Assembly: GCA_945861265.1 (NCBI GenBank)
Contig: CAMAUC010000030.1
Span: 1-36,682 of the forward strand
Length of the DNA: 36,682 nucleotides
Origin: Rhizobium sp. Q54
GTDB lineage: Bacteria > Pseudomonadota > Alphaproteobacteria > Rhizobiales > Xanthobacteraceae
Reading direction: 5' to 3'
How positions within the stretch are numbered: the stretch's first letter is position 1; each line of letters starts with the position of its first letter. Of this stretch, positions 1 through 10,264 are shown piece after piece. The position numbers and the translations under genes are program-made. The notes under the pieces are model-generated. The model saw nothing but the letters and a program-made list of their open reading frames with translations, ran no database searches and was not told the DNA's origin.

Positions 1-374
1 TCGATCTAATCCGCTGATCTTCGTCTCTTTACTTTTATAGCGGACCAGATTTCGCAGTTGAGACTGAATCGTCAGCAATCGCCCTGATGTGATCTTTCCA
101 CCATCGACATCCTTTGATCGCCACGCAATATAAGCGCAAATCAACTCACTCAATGTGATGCCGAATATCTTCTTGCCAGTTTTTACATCGCTGTAGATTT
201 TAAGATATTTCGTTTCTGCTCGTTTGATCGCAGTATCTGTATCTGTCGTCTGTAATGTTTTGCGCAGATACTTTTTTCTTCAGCGATCCACATACGAAAT
301 TGCCAGATATCGCCCGATGCCTTGACTCGAAAGATCAATGCTTTGCCACCCAATATTTCATGAGTTTCGCGCAT
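1..374 (-). pseudogene. Tyrosine-type site-specific integrase, N-terminal part, frameshifted and cut by the window edge
   Basis: Reading leftward from an ATG at 374, the first 34 or so codons (MRETHEILGGKALIFRVKA...) run into an A6 tract (T272-277 on the plus strand). The frame then leads to a stop near 183. Adding one A restores an open frame to base 1, containing KKYLRKTLQTTDTDTAIKRA, then SDVKTGKKIFGITLSELI and ending near KISGLDR. This is the arm and core-binding N-terminal part typical of phage and island integrases; the catalytic domain lies outside the window. The frameshift may be a real inactivating deletion or a homopolymer sequencing error. The stretch is clearly AT-richer than the adjoining guaA, consistent with transferred DNA. 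The gene follows guaA on the same strand with a gap of about 170 bases, the arrangement of islands inserted at the guaA 3' end. The family call rests on sequence pattern only. Confidence 0.7.
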
Positions 375-545
375 TCCTGACGCTGAAAAAGTCGCTGGAG
401 ATTTATGTTTCAGAGTAATACCCGAAAGTTCGTCACTTCCTTGATATGTGTGCTAAAAAAACACTGATAAATCAATGCTTGAAGTAAAACTCCGTGACGA
501 TTCCGTTATTTTTTTATTGTTTTATATCAATGACTTAAGTTTTAT

Positions 546-575
546 GACTTACTCCCACTCAATCGTCCCCGGCGG
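546..575. other. Putative attachment site at the 3' end of guaA
   Basis: The last codons of guaA (KPPGTIEWE, stop at 549) mark a sharp change from GC-rich coding DNA to AT-rich DNA carrying an integrase. Integration at the guaA 3' end with the coding end preserved is known for several genomic islands. The exact crossover cannot be placed, because the matching repeat at the far island end is outside the window. Confidence 0.45.
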
Positions 576-2144
576 TTTGCTCGTCACATCATACACCACG
601 CGATTGACGCCCTTGACCTCGTTGATGATGCGCGTGGCGACCATGCCTAAAAACCGCATGTCGAACGGGAAGAAGTCCGCCGTCATGCCGTCCACCGAGG
701 TCACCGCGCGCAAGCCGACGACGTAATCGTAGGTGCGGCCGTCGCCCATGACGCCGACGGTCTTGACCGGCAGCAGCACCGCGAAGGCCTGCCAGATCTG
801 GTCGTACAATCCGCAGCGGCGGATTTCCTCGATGTAGATTTCATCGGCGAGGCGCAGGATGTCGAGCTTCTCCGGCGTGATCGCGCCGGGGATGCGGATC
901 GCCAATCCCGGCCCCGGAAACGGATGCCTTCCGACGAAGCTGTCGGGCAATCCGAGTTCACGGCCGAGCGCGCGTACCTCGTCCTTGAACAATTCGCGCA
1001 ACGGCTCCACGAGCTTCATCTTCATGAAGTCCGGCAGCCCGCCGACATTGTGATGCGACTTGATCGTCACCGACGGCCCGCCGGTGAACGACACGCTTTC
1101 GATCACATCGGGATACAACGTGCCTTGCGCTAGAAATTCCGCGCCGCCGATTTTCTTCGCTTCCGCATCGAACGCGTCGATGAACAGTTTGCCGATGATC
1201 TTGCGCTTCTGCTCGGGATCGTCGATGCCGTGAAGCGCACCGACAAACGTCTCAGCCGCGTTCACATGCACCAGCGGAATGTTGTAGCTGTCGCGGAACA
1301 TGGTGACGACGCGCTCGGCTTCGGCGAGCCGCATCAGGCCGTGATCGACCAGCACGCAAGTGAGCTGCTCGCCGATCGCTTCGTGAATGAGCACCGCCGC
1401 AACCGCGCTATCGACGCCGCCCGACAATCCGCAAATGACCTTGCCCTTGCCGACTTGCGCGCGGATTTTCTCGATCGCCTCGTCCTTGAAGGCGCGCATG
1501 GTCCAGTCGCCAGTCAGGCCGGCGATGTTGCGCACGAAGTTGCGCAGCAATGCTGCGCCTTGCGGCGTGTGCATCACTTCGAGATGGAATTGCGTGGCGT
1601 AGAACTTGCGCGCGTCGTCGCCGATGATGGCGATCGGCGAATTCGGCGCCTTGCCGAGGACACGAAAACCCGGCGGCAGTTCGGTGACGCGGTCGCCGTG
1701 GCTCATCCACACCGGATATTTTTCGCCCTTGACCCAGACGCCCTCGAAGATCGGACTGTCGGCGATCACCTCAACCTCGGCGCGGCCGAATTCGCGGTGG
1801 TGGCCGCCCTCGACCTTGCCGCCGAGCTGCTGCGCCATCGCCTGCTCGCCGTAGCAGATGCCGAGGATCGGCACGCCGGCGTCATAGATCGCCTTCGGCG
1901 CCAGCGGCGCATTGGCGTCGAGCACGGAAGCCGGCCCGCCGGACAGGATCACCGCCTTGGGCTTCATCGCCCGGAAGGCCTCTTCGGCCTTCTGGTACGG
2001 CACGATCTCGCTATAGACCTTTTCCTCGCGCACCCGGCGGGCGATGAGCTGGGTCACCTGCGAGCCGAAATCGACGATCAGGACCTTGTCATGATCGGGC
2101 AAGTGGCCGGGGTCGAGGGCAGTCGATTTCTGGGGGGTGTTCAT
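549..2144 (-). CDS. guaA: GMP synthase (glutamine-hydrolysing)
   Basis: Converts XMP to GMP using ATP and glutamine, the last step of de novo GMP synthesis in the cytoplasm. The 531-residue product has the normal order. An N-terminal class I glutamine amidotransferase domain (about 20-210) carries nucleophile Cys97 in GICYGEQ and His187/Glu189 in FHLEV. An ATP-pyrophosphatase domain follows, with the P-loop SGGVDS at 241-246. The C-terminal dimerisation domain ends KPPGTIEWE. Two positions differ from the commonest family form: Glu for Met in GICYGMQ and Leu for Pro in FHPEV. Neither removes a catalytic residue. The ATG at 2144 adds about 20 residues before VLIVDFGSQ. Full length indicates a working gene despite the island junction just downstream. 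guaB lies 4.2 kb away on the same strand. Confidence 0.97.
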   Translation of the reverse strand: MNTPQKSTALDPGHLPDHDKVLIVDFGSQVTQLIARRVREEKVYSEIVPYQKAEEAFRAMKPKAVILSGGPASVLDANAPLAPKAIYDAGVPILGICYGEQAMAQQLGGKVEGGHHREFGRAEVEVIADSPIFEGVWVKGEKYPVWMSHGDRVTELPPGFRVLGKAPNSPIAIIGDDARKFYATQFHLEVMHTPQGAALLRNFVRNIAGLTGDWTMRAFKDEAIEKIRAQVGKGKVICGLSGGVDSAVAAVLIHEAIGEQLTCVLVDHGLMRLAEAERVVTMFRDSYNIPLVHVNAAETFVGALHGIDDPEQKRKIIGKLFIDAFDAEAKKIGGAEFLAQGTLYPDVIESVSFTGGPSVTIKSHHNVGGLPDFMKMKLVEPLRELFKDEVRALGRELGLPDSFVGRHPFPGPGLAIRIPGAITPEKLDILRLADEIYIEEIRRCGLYDQIWQAFAVLLPVKTVGVMGDGRTYDYVVGLRAVTSVDGMTADFFPFDMRFLGMVATRIINEVKGVNRVVYDVTSKPPGTIEWE

Positions 2145-2345
2145 GCCCTGAATTAAGCGAGTGCGCGCGCCACCGCAACAGGCAGCGGAAACCGTCCACG
2201 AATATCGGACATTTGGCGGCCCGCCGCCATTAACGCTGGCTTCACCCTGGAGATATCCGGCGAAATCCGGGGCTCGGCCCTAACGCTCCGTTAGGGCTGC
2301 CATGGCAAAACCGACGGACAAACAACGCTTTCCCGGAGCGCCGCT

Positions 2346-3254
2346 TTGGCCTTTCACACCGACCGCCTCAGCCTGCACCCGACCGGTGGCGCCTCGCGCC
2401 GCGAGACCCTGTTTCGCGAGCGCCCGGTCGACACCGTCGAACGCTGGGCGCTGGGGCTGGCCTGGGCGCTGATGCCCGCCCGCATCGGCGGCCTGCCGCC
2501 TCTCGCCCGCCTGTGCTTCGACGAACTGCTCGCCCCCGATTATGCCCTGCCCGATCCCGAGCGCGCACTGGCGAACCCGCCGGGGCTTGCCGGCATCGCC
2601 CACGATCTGTCGCTGCCGACCTTGCTCGCCGCTCACAAGCGCGGGCTTTATCCCTTCGCCCATCTTGGGCCGATCAAATGGTGGTCGCCGCCGGCGCGCT
2701 CGCTGCTGTTCTTCAACGAATTGCACATCGCTAAGCGCCTGCGCCGGCAGATGCGCCAGGGGCAATACACCGTCACCTTCGACCGCGACTTCGATGCCGT
2801 CATCAAGGCCTGCGCCGGCGCCCGCGACGGCCGCTGGCACGTCACCTGGATCACGCCGCGCATCATGCACACCTATGCGGCCGCCTATGACGCGGGCCAC
2901 GCGCATTCGTTCGAAGTGTGGAACGACAAAGGCGAACTGGCCGGCGGCGGCTATGGCGTCGCGGTCGGCAATTCGTTCGTCACCGAGTCGCAGTTCTCGG
3001 CCGAGCCGAACACATCGAAGATCGGCTTTACCGTTCTGAACTTTCATCTGGCGCGCTGGGGCTTTGCCTTCAACGACGGCAAGATGTTGACGCCGACGAC
3101 GCGCGATATGGGATTCCGCGAAATTCCGCGCTGGGATTATCTGGCGCGGTTGCGCCAGGCCGACAAAAATCCCGGCCGCGTCGGCCGTTGGCAGACCGAG
3201 GCCGATGTCGCCGCCGTCGCCGACTGGCAGCCGCAGGCTAAAACGTCAGCCTAG
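2346..3254 (+). CDS. aat: Leucyl/phenylalanyl-tRNA--protein transferase
   Basis: Transfers Leu or Phe from aminoacyl-tRNA to proteins with N-terminal Arg or Lys, marking them for ClpS/ClpAP degradation (N-degron pathway). The family core is present: GLYPFAHLGPIKWWSPPAR near residues 100-117, then HVTWITPRIMHTYAAAY, GHAHSFEVW and GGGYGVAVGNSFVTESQF. The chosen start is a TTG at 2346, with GGAG about 7 bases upstream; the upstream ATG at 2302 is in another frame. At about 302 residues it is longer than the E. coli protein and has an extended N-terminus, as is common in Rhizobiales. It is divergent from guaA, and its stop overlaps the stop of the convergent gene. Confidence 0.93.
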   Translation: MAFHTDRLSLHPTGGASRRETLFRERPVDTVERWALGLAWALMPARIGGLPPLARLCFDELLAPDYALPDPERALANPPGLAGIAHDLSLPTLLAAHKRGLYPFAHLGPIKWWSPPARSLLFFNELHIAKRLRRQMRQGQYTVTFDRDFDAVIKACAGARDGRWHVTWITPRIMHTYAAAYDAGHAHSFEVWNDKGELAGGGYGVAVGNSFVTESQFSAEPNTSKIGFTVLNFHLARWGFAFNDGKMLTPTTRDMGFREIPRWDYLARLRQADKNPGRVGRWQTEADVAAVADWQPQAKTSA

Positions 3255-4366
3255 TTTCCGCGCGGCTCGATCACCCGGCCGACCAGCGGAATCTCCGCGA
3301 TCCACGAACCCATGCGCGAACGTTCGCTGGGCTTTGCCTCGCCATTGCCCGGCGCGCTGACCGGAATGGACGCCGGAGGCACCGGATGATCGTCGCGCGT
3401 CATCGTCACAGCAGCTGGCGCTTCGACGACAGGCGCGGGCGTCGCCGGCTGGCCCGATACATTCCACGTTGGCTGCAACTGGACCGGCGGCGCGGCCGGC
3501 ACGGGCGCCGGCCTGCTCGCCGCGATTGTATCGGTGTGGGGCGATGCCGCGGGCAAAGTCACGGACAAAGTCACGGGCTTGGGCAGAACCTGATCCAGGC
3601 GCGGCTCAACCTTGACCGGTTCGATTTTGGCCGGCGCGACCTTGACCGGCTCGATCTTGACCGGCTCGATCTTGGCAGCCGCGATCGGCGCGGCATAATC
3701 GGCATTGTCGGACTTGGCCGGTCCATGCGCGACGATGGCCTGACGCACCGCCGCCAGCCAGCGCGTATCCGACAGGCCGGCGTCGCGCTGCTCCACCTTG
3801 GCTTCGGACTTTGGTTCGGCCTTCGCTTCCGCCTTCGGCTCGGTCTTTATCTCGGTCTTGGTCTCAACCTTGCGCGCGACCTCGGCCGCCGGCAGCGCGG
3901 CGCGCAGCTTCGGCGCAGGCGCGGGCACGACAGTGGCGGTCACCGGCGCTGGCGGCAGCGCCAGCAACGCCTTGAACGCGGCATGGGCGTCGGGATCGAC
4001 CGCGCCGCAGCTTTCCTCGAAAGCGGCGATGTCGCGGCGCACCAGCATGCGGCGCGTGCTCGCATCGACGCTCTTGTCGAGCATGGCGATGATATTGCCG
4101 CGCAACGTCTGGCACGTCGTCTCGGGCGAGAAATTGGCGCGGTACATCGAATAGCCGGAGGCCAGCCCCAGCGGCACCGCCAAAAGCGAACCGACGATCT
4201 GCACCGTCGAGACGACGCGGGTCAGCCCGGAGGCGCGCACCGCCCGATGCGCCGCGGCCTCTCCGACGCCGAGATGCGGCGCGGCATGGGCTACGCTCGG
4301 CGACGTTGAATGAGGTGGGCTGTGCGCCCCATCGAACGAGGGCTCGCGCCTGTTGGAAAATGTCAC
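3251..4366 (-). CDS. Hypothetical membrane-anchored Pro/Lys/Glu-rich protein
   Basis: A 371-residue protein of unknown function. An N-terminal cytoplasmic-looking stretch of about 50 residues is followed by one probable membrane segment (STVQIVGSLLAVPLGLASGY, near 53-72). A short folded part with two Cys (TTCQTLRG... and ESCGAVD) comes next, then a long low-complexity region with KTEIKTEPKAEAKAEPK-type charge repeats and EPVKI/APAKI pentapeptides. It ends with the tail GSWIAEIPLVGRVIEP. The start is a GTG at 4366. It lies downstream of rsmB on the same strand, and its stop overlaps that of aat at a shared CTAG. The layout suggests a single-pass protein with an extended periplasmic arm, perhaps spanning the envelope; this is inference. 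Codon use resembles the neighbours. Confidence 0.75.
   Translation of the reverse strand: MTFSNRREPSFDGAHSPPHSTSPSVAHAAPHLGVGEAAAHRAVRASGLTRVVSTVQIVGSLLAVPLGLASGYSMYRANFSPETTCQTLRGNIIAMLDKSVDASTRRMLVRRDIAAFEESCGAVDPDAHAAFKALLALPPAPVTATVVPAPAPKLRAALPAAEVARKVETKTEIKTEPKAEAKAEPKSEAKVEQRDAGLSDTRWLAAVRQAIVAHGPAKSDNADYAAPIAAAKIEPVKIEPVKVAPAKIEPVKVEPRLDQVLPKPVTLSVTLPAASPHTDTIAASRPAPVPAAPPVQLQPTWNVSGQPATPAPVVEAPAAVTMTRDDHPVPPASIPVSAPGNGEAKPSERSRMGSWIAEIPLVGRVIEPRGN
3611..3685 (-). repeat. Five 15-bp tandem units inside the hypothetical gene
   Basis: Units begin at 3611, 3626, 3641, 3656 and 3671. The copies at 3641 and 3656 are identical (cttgaccggctcgat) and the others are degenerate. Each encodes a pentapeptide of the EPVKI/APAKI/AAAKI type. 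Copy number could vary between strains. Confidence 0.85.
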
Positions 4367-4491
4367 GTCTTGACCCCGCCGAACGACTTTACCGCTGTGA
4401 GTTCCACACTCACCGAATCTTCACGCGGTTTTTCGGCCGGGAATGCGGCGCAATCGAGGAATTTTCCTATTTTATCCGTTAACGCGGGCGC

Positions 4492-5790
4492 TTAAGCCCT
4501 TTGCAGAACGCTGACAAAGAAGCCGTCGGTTCCCGTCGTGCGCGGCGTCATCAGGATGCCCTCCGCCGACAGTCGCGCCGCCTTGCCGAACATAACCGCC
4601 CGCTCGCCGAGCGCTTTGATCACCTCGGCCGGCTTGATCACCGAGAACTCGCTTTGACGGGCGAGAAAGGAGCGCACCTGCGCGCCGTTTTCCTCGTCCA
4701 GCACCGAGCAGGTGATATAGGCGATGCGGCCGCCGGACTTCAGGAGACCCACGGCGCGGTCAAGAATGTCCGATTGTTCCTTGACGCGCTGTTCCAGCGC
4801 GCCCGGCCGCATGCGCCATTTGGCGTCCGGATTGCGCCGCCACGAGCCGGTGCCGGTGCAGGGCGCGTCGATCAGCACCAGATCGCAGCGGCCTTTCAAA
4901 TCGTCGATCTCGTCGTGAATCGATTTCGGCGTGCGCACCTGAACATTGCGCGCGCCGGAGCGGGCGAGGCGATCGTGAATCGGCGCGAGCCGTCGCTTGT
5001 CGTCGTCTGTGGCGAAAATCTGCCCCTTGTTCTGCATCAGCGCGGCCAGCGCCAAAGTCTTGCCGCCGGCCCCGGCACAAAGATCGACCACCTGCTCGCC
5101 CGGCTTGGCGCCGGCAAACAGAGCGGCGAGCTGCGAGCCCTCGTCCTGCACTTCGATCATGCCTTTGAGGAACGCCGGCTCGGCATGGATTGCCGGGCTC
5201 TTGGCGTCGGCGTTGAGCGCGATGCGCAGCGCCACCGGCGACCAGCGGCCGCGCGCGGGTTTAAGATCGTCGAGCATCGAAGCGGCGCGGTCGGGCTCCG
5301 ACTTCAGCGTATTGACGCGCAGATCGAGCGGCGCGCGCGACGCCAACGCCGCGCCCTCCTCGGCGCGATCCTTGCCAAAGGCGCGTTCGAAATACGGGTC
5401 CAGCCAGTCGGGATAATCGCCAATGACATGCGGCGGCGCATCCTGCATGTCGTTTGCGTCGAGACGCGCGCGTTCGTCGTCACTCAACGCCGCTGCGCCG
5501 TACGGCGAACCGTCGGCGAGCTTGGCGATGGCGTCGGTATCGAGGCCGCGCTCGCGCTTGAGCATGCCGATGAGAATCGCGCGCGGCGTATCGGCACCCA
5601 TCAGATGCGCGCTCGACGCTTTGCGCCGCAGCGCGTCGTAGACCAGCCCGGCTATGCCGGCGCGGTCGCCGGAGCCGGCGAAGCGATGCGCCAGTCCCCA
5701 CGCCTTGAGCGCGTCGCCGGCCGGGCGGCGGTCTGTCTCTAGCGCTTCGAAGACTTCGATGGCGGCGGCGAGCTTGGCTGCCGGCGTCAT
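4492..5790 (-). CDS. rsmB: RsmB/NOP-family rRNA (cytosine-5) methyltransferase
   Basis: SAM-dependent methyltransferase, probably forming m5C967 in 16S rRNA. The N-terminal part (about 1-140) is alpha-helical and RNA-binding-like. The catalytic domain contains the SAM motif VVDLCAGAGGKTLALAA, the motif IV Cys in LIDAPCTGTGSWRRNPDAKWR (split here as DAPCTGTGS and RRNPDAKWR) and the motif VI catalytic Cys in YITCSVLDEEN. The ATG at 5790 is preferred because it shares its A with the TGA stop of the upstream MAPEG gene (TGATG), implying coupled translation. An in-frame start further upstream would lie inside that gene. The product is about 432 residues, normal for the family. Which cytosine is modified cannot be read from sequence, as related family members act on other sites. 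Confidence 0.9.
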   Translation of the reverse strand: MTPAAKLAAAIEVFEALETDRRPAGDALKAWGLAHRFAGSGDRAGIAGLVYDALRRKASSAHLMGADTPRAILIGMLKRERGLDTDAIAKLADGSPYGAAALSDDERARLDANDMQDAPPHVIGDYPDWLDPYFERAFGKDRAEEGAALASRAPLDLRVNTLKSEPDRAASMLDDLKPARGRWSPVALRIALNADAKSPAIHAEPAFLKGMIEVQDEGSQLAALFAGAKPGEQVVDLCAGAGGKTLALAALMQNKGQIFATDDDKRRLAPIHDRLARSGARNVQVRTPKSIHDEIDDLKGRCDLVLIDAPCTGTGSWRRNPDAKWRMRPGALEQRVKEQSDILDRAVGLLKSGGRIAYITCSVLDEENGAQVRSFLARQSEFSVIKPAEVIKALGERAVMFGKAARLSAEGILMTPRTTGTDGFFVSVLQRA

Positions 5791-6212
5791 CAGACGCCCG
5801 CCAGGATCTGCACCGCGAAGATGATCCACATCACCAGCAGAACGAGAGCGCCGACAAGAAAAGCATTGAAGCGATGCCGCACATAATTTGTCGTGCAGTG
5901 GACATAGGCATGGACGTAGCGCGACAGCACGAACACCCAGGCCAGCACCACGAACAGATAGTCGGCGTGGCGCGTGATGATCGCCAGGATGGTCAGCACA
6001 TAAAACAGCACCGGTAACTGAAACTGGTTATGGTAGCAGTTGGAAATTTGCTGCGCGCGCGGCGGCCAATTGCTCTGGCCGAGCGCGACGTCGCTCATCT
6101 TGACGTCGCCGCGCTTGAGAGCGCCGACGCGTGAACGCGCCATCATCACCATCAGGGCGAAGGTCAGCGCCACCAGCACAAAGACTGGCAGCAGGATCGT
6201 TGCAATGGACAT
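5790..6212 (-). CDS. MAPEG-family integral membrane protein
   Basis: About 140 residues with four probable transmembrane helices: the N-terminal ATILLPVFVLVALTFALMVM, FQLPVLFYVLTILAII, YLFVVLAWVFVLSRYVHAYV, and the C-terminal FLVGALVLLVMWIIFAVQIL. The middle has the MAPEG-like pattern NCYHNQFQLPVLFY and the RYVHAYVHCTTNYVRHR segment. MAPEG proteins in animals act in eicosanoid and glutathione metabolism; the bacterial ones are mostly uncharacterised, so no substrate is assigned. Two starts are possible, GTG 6221 and ATG 6212; the ATG is used here. The gene sits between guaB and rsmB on the same strand and is joined to rsmB by a TGATG overlap, so the pair is probably co-transcribed. Confidence 0.85.
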   Translation of the reverse strand: MSIATILLPVFVLVALTFALMVMMARSRVGALKRGDVKMSDVALGQSNWPPRAQQISNCYHNQFQLPVLFYVLTILAIITRHADYLFVVLAWVFVLSRYVHAYVHCTTNYVRHRFNAFLVGALVLLVMWIIFAVQILAGV

Positions 6213-6344
6213 GTCGGACACCCGGCTAAAATGGAAATGGTCGCTGTTGCGCGCCGGGCGGGCCCATGAGCGCGCCAGACACCTATGCGTTAGGCCGAGA
6301 ATGCTCCGGTGGCAAGACTTTGCTTTATGCCTCCCGGTCGGCCG

Positions 6345-7880
<1,536 letters not shown>

Positions 7881-7890
7881 TCAGGCTTAT

Positions 7891-7921
7891 AAAAAGCCTT
7901 TTCAGCTTGTTAAAAAGCCTT
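7891..7921. repeat. Direct repeat in the guaB/exporter intergenic region
   Basis: The 10-mer aaaaagcctt occurs at 7891-7900 and 7912-7921. The start-to-start spacing is 21 bases, two helical turns, about 55 bases upstream of guaB. The spacing could suit a regulator bound on one DNA face; no factor can be named. Confidence 0.4.
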
Positions 7922-8144
7922 GCCCGAGGGTGTCCTCGCGCTCGTCACGGCCCGCTTTTGGGTTGGCGTGGGTCGTTAGCATGGGAATCCCGGGATTCAA
8001 AGGTTTATCCTGGATGCCTGCTATGTAGCCCACAGGGTAGCCTATTTGCGGAACGGGCCTTCCTTCCGCCGCTGTTTGCCGATCTATCCGCCGGGCCTTT
8101 AATCCCAGCTTTTTAATCGTGGATTGCCCCAACCTGGATATCCC

Positions 8145-9557
8145 ATGCGCCGTGACCGCATCGTCCCCTTGATCATCGCGGTCGCCCTGTTCATGGAAAA
8201 CATGGACTCCACCGTGATCGCCACCTCGCTGCCGGCGATCGCCGCCGATATCGGCACCAATCCGCTGGCGCTCAAGCTCGCCGTCACCTCCTATCTCCTC
8301 TCGCTCGCCGTCTTCATTCCGGCCTCGGGCTGGACCGCCGACCGCTTCGGCGCGCGCACCGTGTTTCGCACCGCGATCGGCGTTTTCGTGCTCGGCTCGA
8401 TCGCCTGCGCTTTGTCCACCTCCCTTACCGATTTCGTCTTCGCCCGCATTTTGCAAGGCATGGGCGGCGCGATGATGACGCCGGTCGGCCGCATGGTGCT
8501 GGTGCGCTCGATCAGCCGGCGCGAACTGGTCGCTGCCATGGCATGGGTGACGACGCCGGCGCTGATCGGTCCCGTCATCGGCCCGCCGGTCGGCGGCTTT
8601 ATCACCACCTTTGCCACCTGGCACTGGATTTTTCTCATCAATGTGCCGATCGGCATTCTCGGCATCGTGCTGGCCACCCGTTACATCGAGGACGTGCGCG
8701 CCGAGCATCACGAACGCTTCGACATTCTCGGCATGATCTATGCGGGACTGGGAATTGCCGGGCTTGCCTTCGGCCTGTCAGTACTCGGCTTGAATTTTCT
8801 GCCGTGGCCGGTGGTAGCCTCGCTGATCGTTTGTGGCGCGATCTTCACCACCGCCTATGTCGTGCATGCGAAGCACACCGCGATCCCGGCGCTCGACCTG
8901 ACACTGTTCAAATTGCCGACCTTCCGCGCCAGCGTGCTCGGCGGCTTCATTTTCCGCATCGGCATCGGCGCGTTGCCGTTTCTATTGCCGCTGATGTTGC
9001 AGGTCGGCTTCGGCAAGTCGCCGTTCGAGTCCGGCCTGATCACCTTCGCCGCCGCTGTCGGCGCCATGGGCATGAAGATGGCAGCGGCGACCATGCTCAA
9101 GCGCTTCGGCTTCCGCGCAATCCTGATGTTCAACGCGATCCTGAGTTCGTGCTTCCTGGCCGCCTGCGCTTTCTTCACCGAAGCGATGCCGATCGCCGTG
9201 ATGTTCGCCATCCTGCTGGTCGGCGGCTTTTTCCGCTCGCTGCAATTCACCTCGATCAACACCATCGCCTATGCCGAGATCGAGCAGGCGCGCGTGTCGC
9301 GTGCCACGGCACTCGTCAGCGTCGGCCAGCAACTATCGATCTCGACCGGCGTTGCGCTCGGCGCGCTCGCCGTCGATCTCACCGCCCAGTTCCGCGGCCA
9401 TGCGCAACTTCAGGCGGAAGATTTCCAGGCGGCGTTCCTGATCGTCGCGGTGATTTCCGCGCTCTCGGTCTTCATTTTTGCCCGTTTGCATACCGATGCC
9501 GGCGCTGAATTGTCGGGCCGGGCGCTGAACGATCCGAAGCCTGCGGCCGAGCTTTAG
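8145..9557 (+). CDS. MFS transporter, DHA2 (EmrB/MdtD-like) drug exporter type
   Basis: About 470 residues, with hydrophobic segments consistent with the 14-helix DHA2 branch of the major facilitator superfamily. Helix 1 carries the DHA2 signature LFMENMDSTVIATSLPAI, and the TM2-3 loop has the MFS motif GWTADRFGARTVFRTAI. Motif C-like glycine and proline residues appear in TPALIGPVIGPPVGGF (helix 5), a mark of antiporters. It probably exports toxic compounds by proton antiport at the inner membrane. The ATG at 8145 is chosen; a TTG at 8124 in the same frame would add seven residues. There is no adjacent membrane-fusion protein or outer-membrane channel, so it is probably a single-component pump. 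Its end converges on rlmE with a gap of only 17 bases. Confidence 0.88.
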   Translation: MRRDRIVPLIIAVALFMENMDSTVIATSLPAIAADIGTNPLALKLAVTSYLLSLAVFIPASGWTADRFGARTVFRTAIGVFVLGSIACALSTSLTDFVFARILQGMGGAMMTPVGRMVLVRSISRRELVAAMAWVTTPALIGPVIGPPVGGFITTFATWHWIFLINVPIGILGIVLATRYIEDVRAEHHERFDILGMIYAGLGIAGLAFGLSVLGLNFLPWPVVASLIVCGAIFTTAYVVHAKHTAIPALDLTLFKLPTFRASVLGGFIFRIGIGALPFLLPLMLQVGFGKSPFESGLITFAAAVGAMGMKMAAATMLKRFGFRAILMFNAILSSCFLAACAFFTEAMPIAVMFAILLVGGFFRSLQFTSINTIAYAEIEQARVSRATALVSVGQQLSISTGVALGALAVDLTAQFRGHAQLQAEDFQAAFLIVAVISALSVFIFARLHTDAGAELSGRALNDPKPAAEL

Positions 9558-9574
9558 AAGATCAGTCGGCTCCG

Positions 9575-10264
9575 TCACGCGCCGCCGCGGAAACCGGTCG
9601 CCAGCAGATACAGCTCGGCGCTATCGGCGCGGCTCGCCAAAGGCTTGACGTGCTTGACCACCGCGAAGTCCTTCTTCAGCAGGGTCAGCAGCGTGCCTTC
9701 GGTGCCGCCCTGAATAACCTTCGCCAGAAACGTGCCGCCCGGCGCCAGCACTTCGCGGGCAAATTCGGTCGCCGCCTCGACCAGAGCGACGATCTTGATG
9801 TGGTCGGTCTTGCGATGGCCGGTGGCGTTCGCCGCCATGTCGGACAAAACAACATCGGCCGGGCCGCCGAGCATTTTCTTCAGCAGGTCGGGCGCGCCGG
9901 GATCGAGAAAATCGAAGACGCGAAACTCGACGCCCGGCAGCGGATCGATGTCGAGAAGATCGATGCCGATCACCTTGCCCTGCGCCGGCGCATGCACGCG
10001 CTTGGCGGCGACCTGCGACCAGCCGCCGGGCGCCGCGCCGAGATCGACCACGCGCGCGCCTTTTTTCAGAAAGCGCGCCTTGTCGTCGATCTCGATCAAT
10101 TTGTACGCCGCGCGCGAGCGCATGCCTTCGCGTTTGGCGCGGGCGACATAAGGATCGTTGAGCTGGCGCTCGAGCCAGAGTTTCGACGACAGCTTGCGGC
10201 CCTTGCCGGTCTTGACGCGCACTTTCAGGTCGCGCGAGCCGCTGCTCTTGCTGCGCACCGTCAC
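9575..10264 (-). CDS. rlmE: 23S rRNA 2'-O-ribose methyltransferase RlmE (FtsJ/RrmJ)
   Basis: Methylates the 2'-OH of U2552 in the A loop of 23S rRNA, a late step in 50S assembly. The 229-residue product has a basic N-terminal tail, then [11 protein letters not shown] (catalytic Lys of the K-D-K-E tetrad), the SAM motif [26 protein letters not shown] (Asp), FLAKVIQGG (Lys) and [10 protein letters not shown] (Glu). All four tetrad residues are visible. The GTG start overlaps the TGA stop of the upstream exopolyphosphatase (GTGA, 10261-10264), so the two are translationally coupled. Confidence 0.95.
   Translation of the reverse strand: MTVRSKSSGSRDLKVRVKTGKGRKLSSKLWLERQLNDPYVARAKREGMRSRAAYKLIEIDDKARFLKKGARVVDLGAAPGGWSQVAAKRVHAPAQGKVIGIDLLDIDPLPGVEFRVFDFLDPGAPDLLKKMLGGPADVVLSDMAANATGHRKTDHIKIVALVEAATEFAREVLAPGGTFLAKVIQGGTEGTLLTLLKKDFAVVKHVKPLASRADSAELYLLATGFRGGA

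Noticed and set aside
1230-2156. A 308-codon open frame on the plus strand
   Set aside because: It is the antisense shadow of guaA, with biased composition and no motif.
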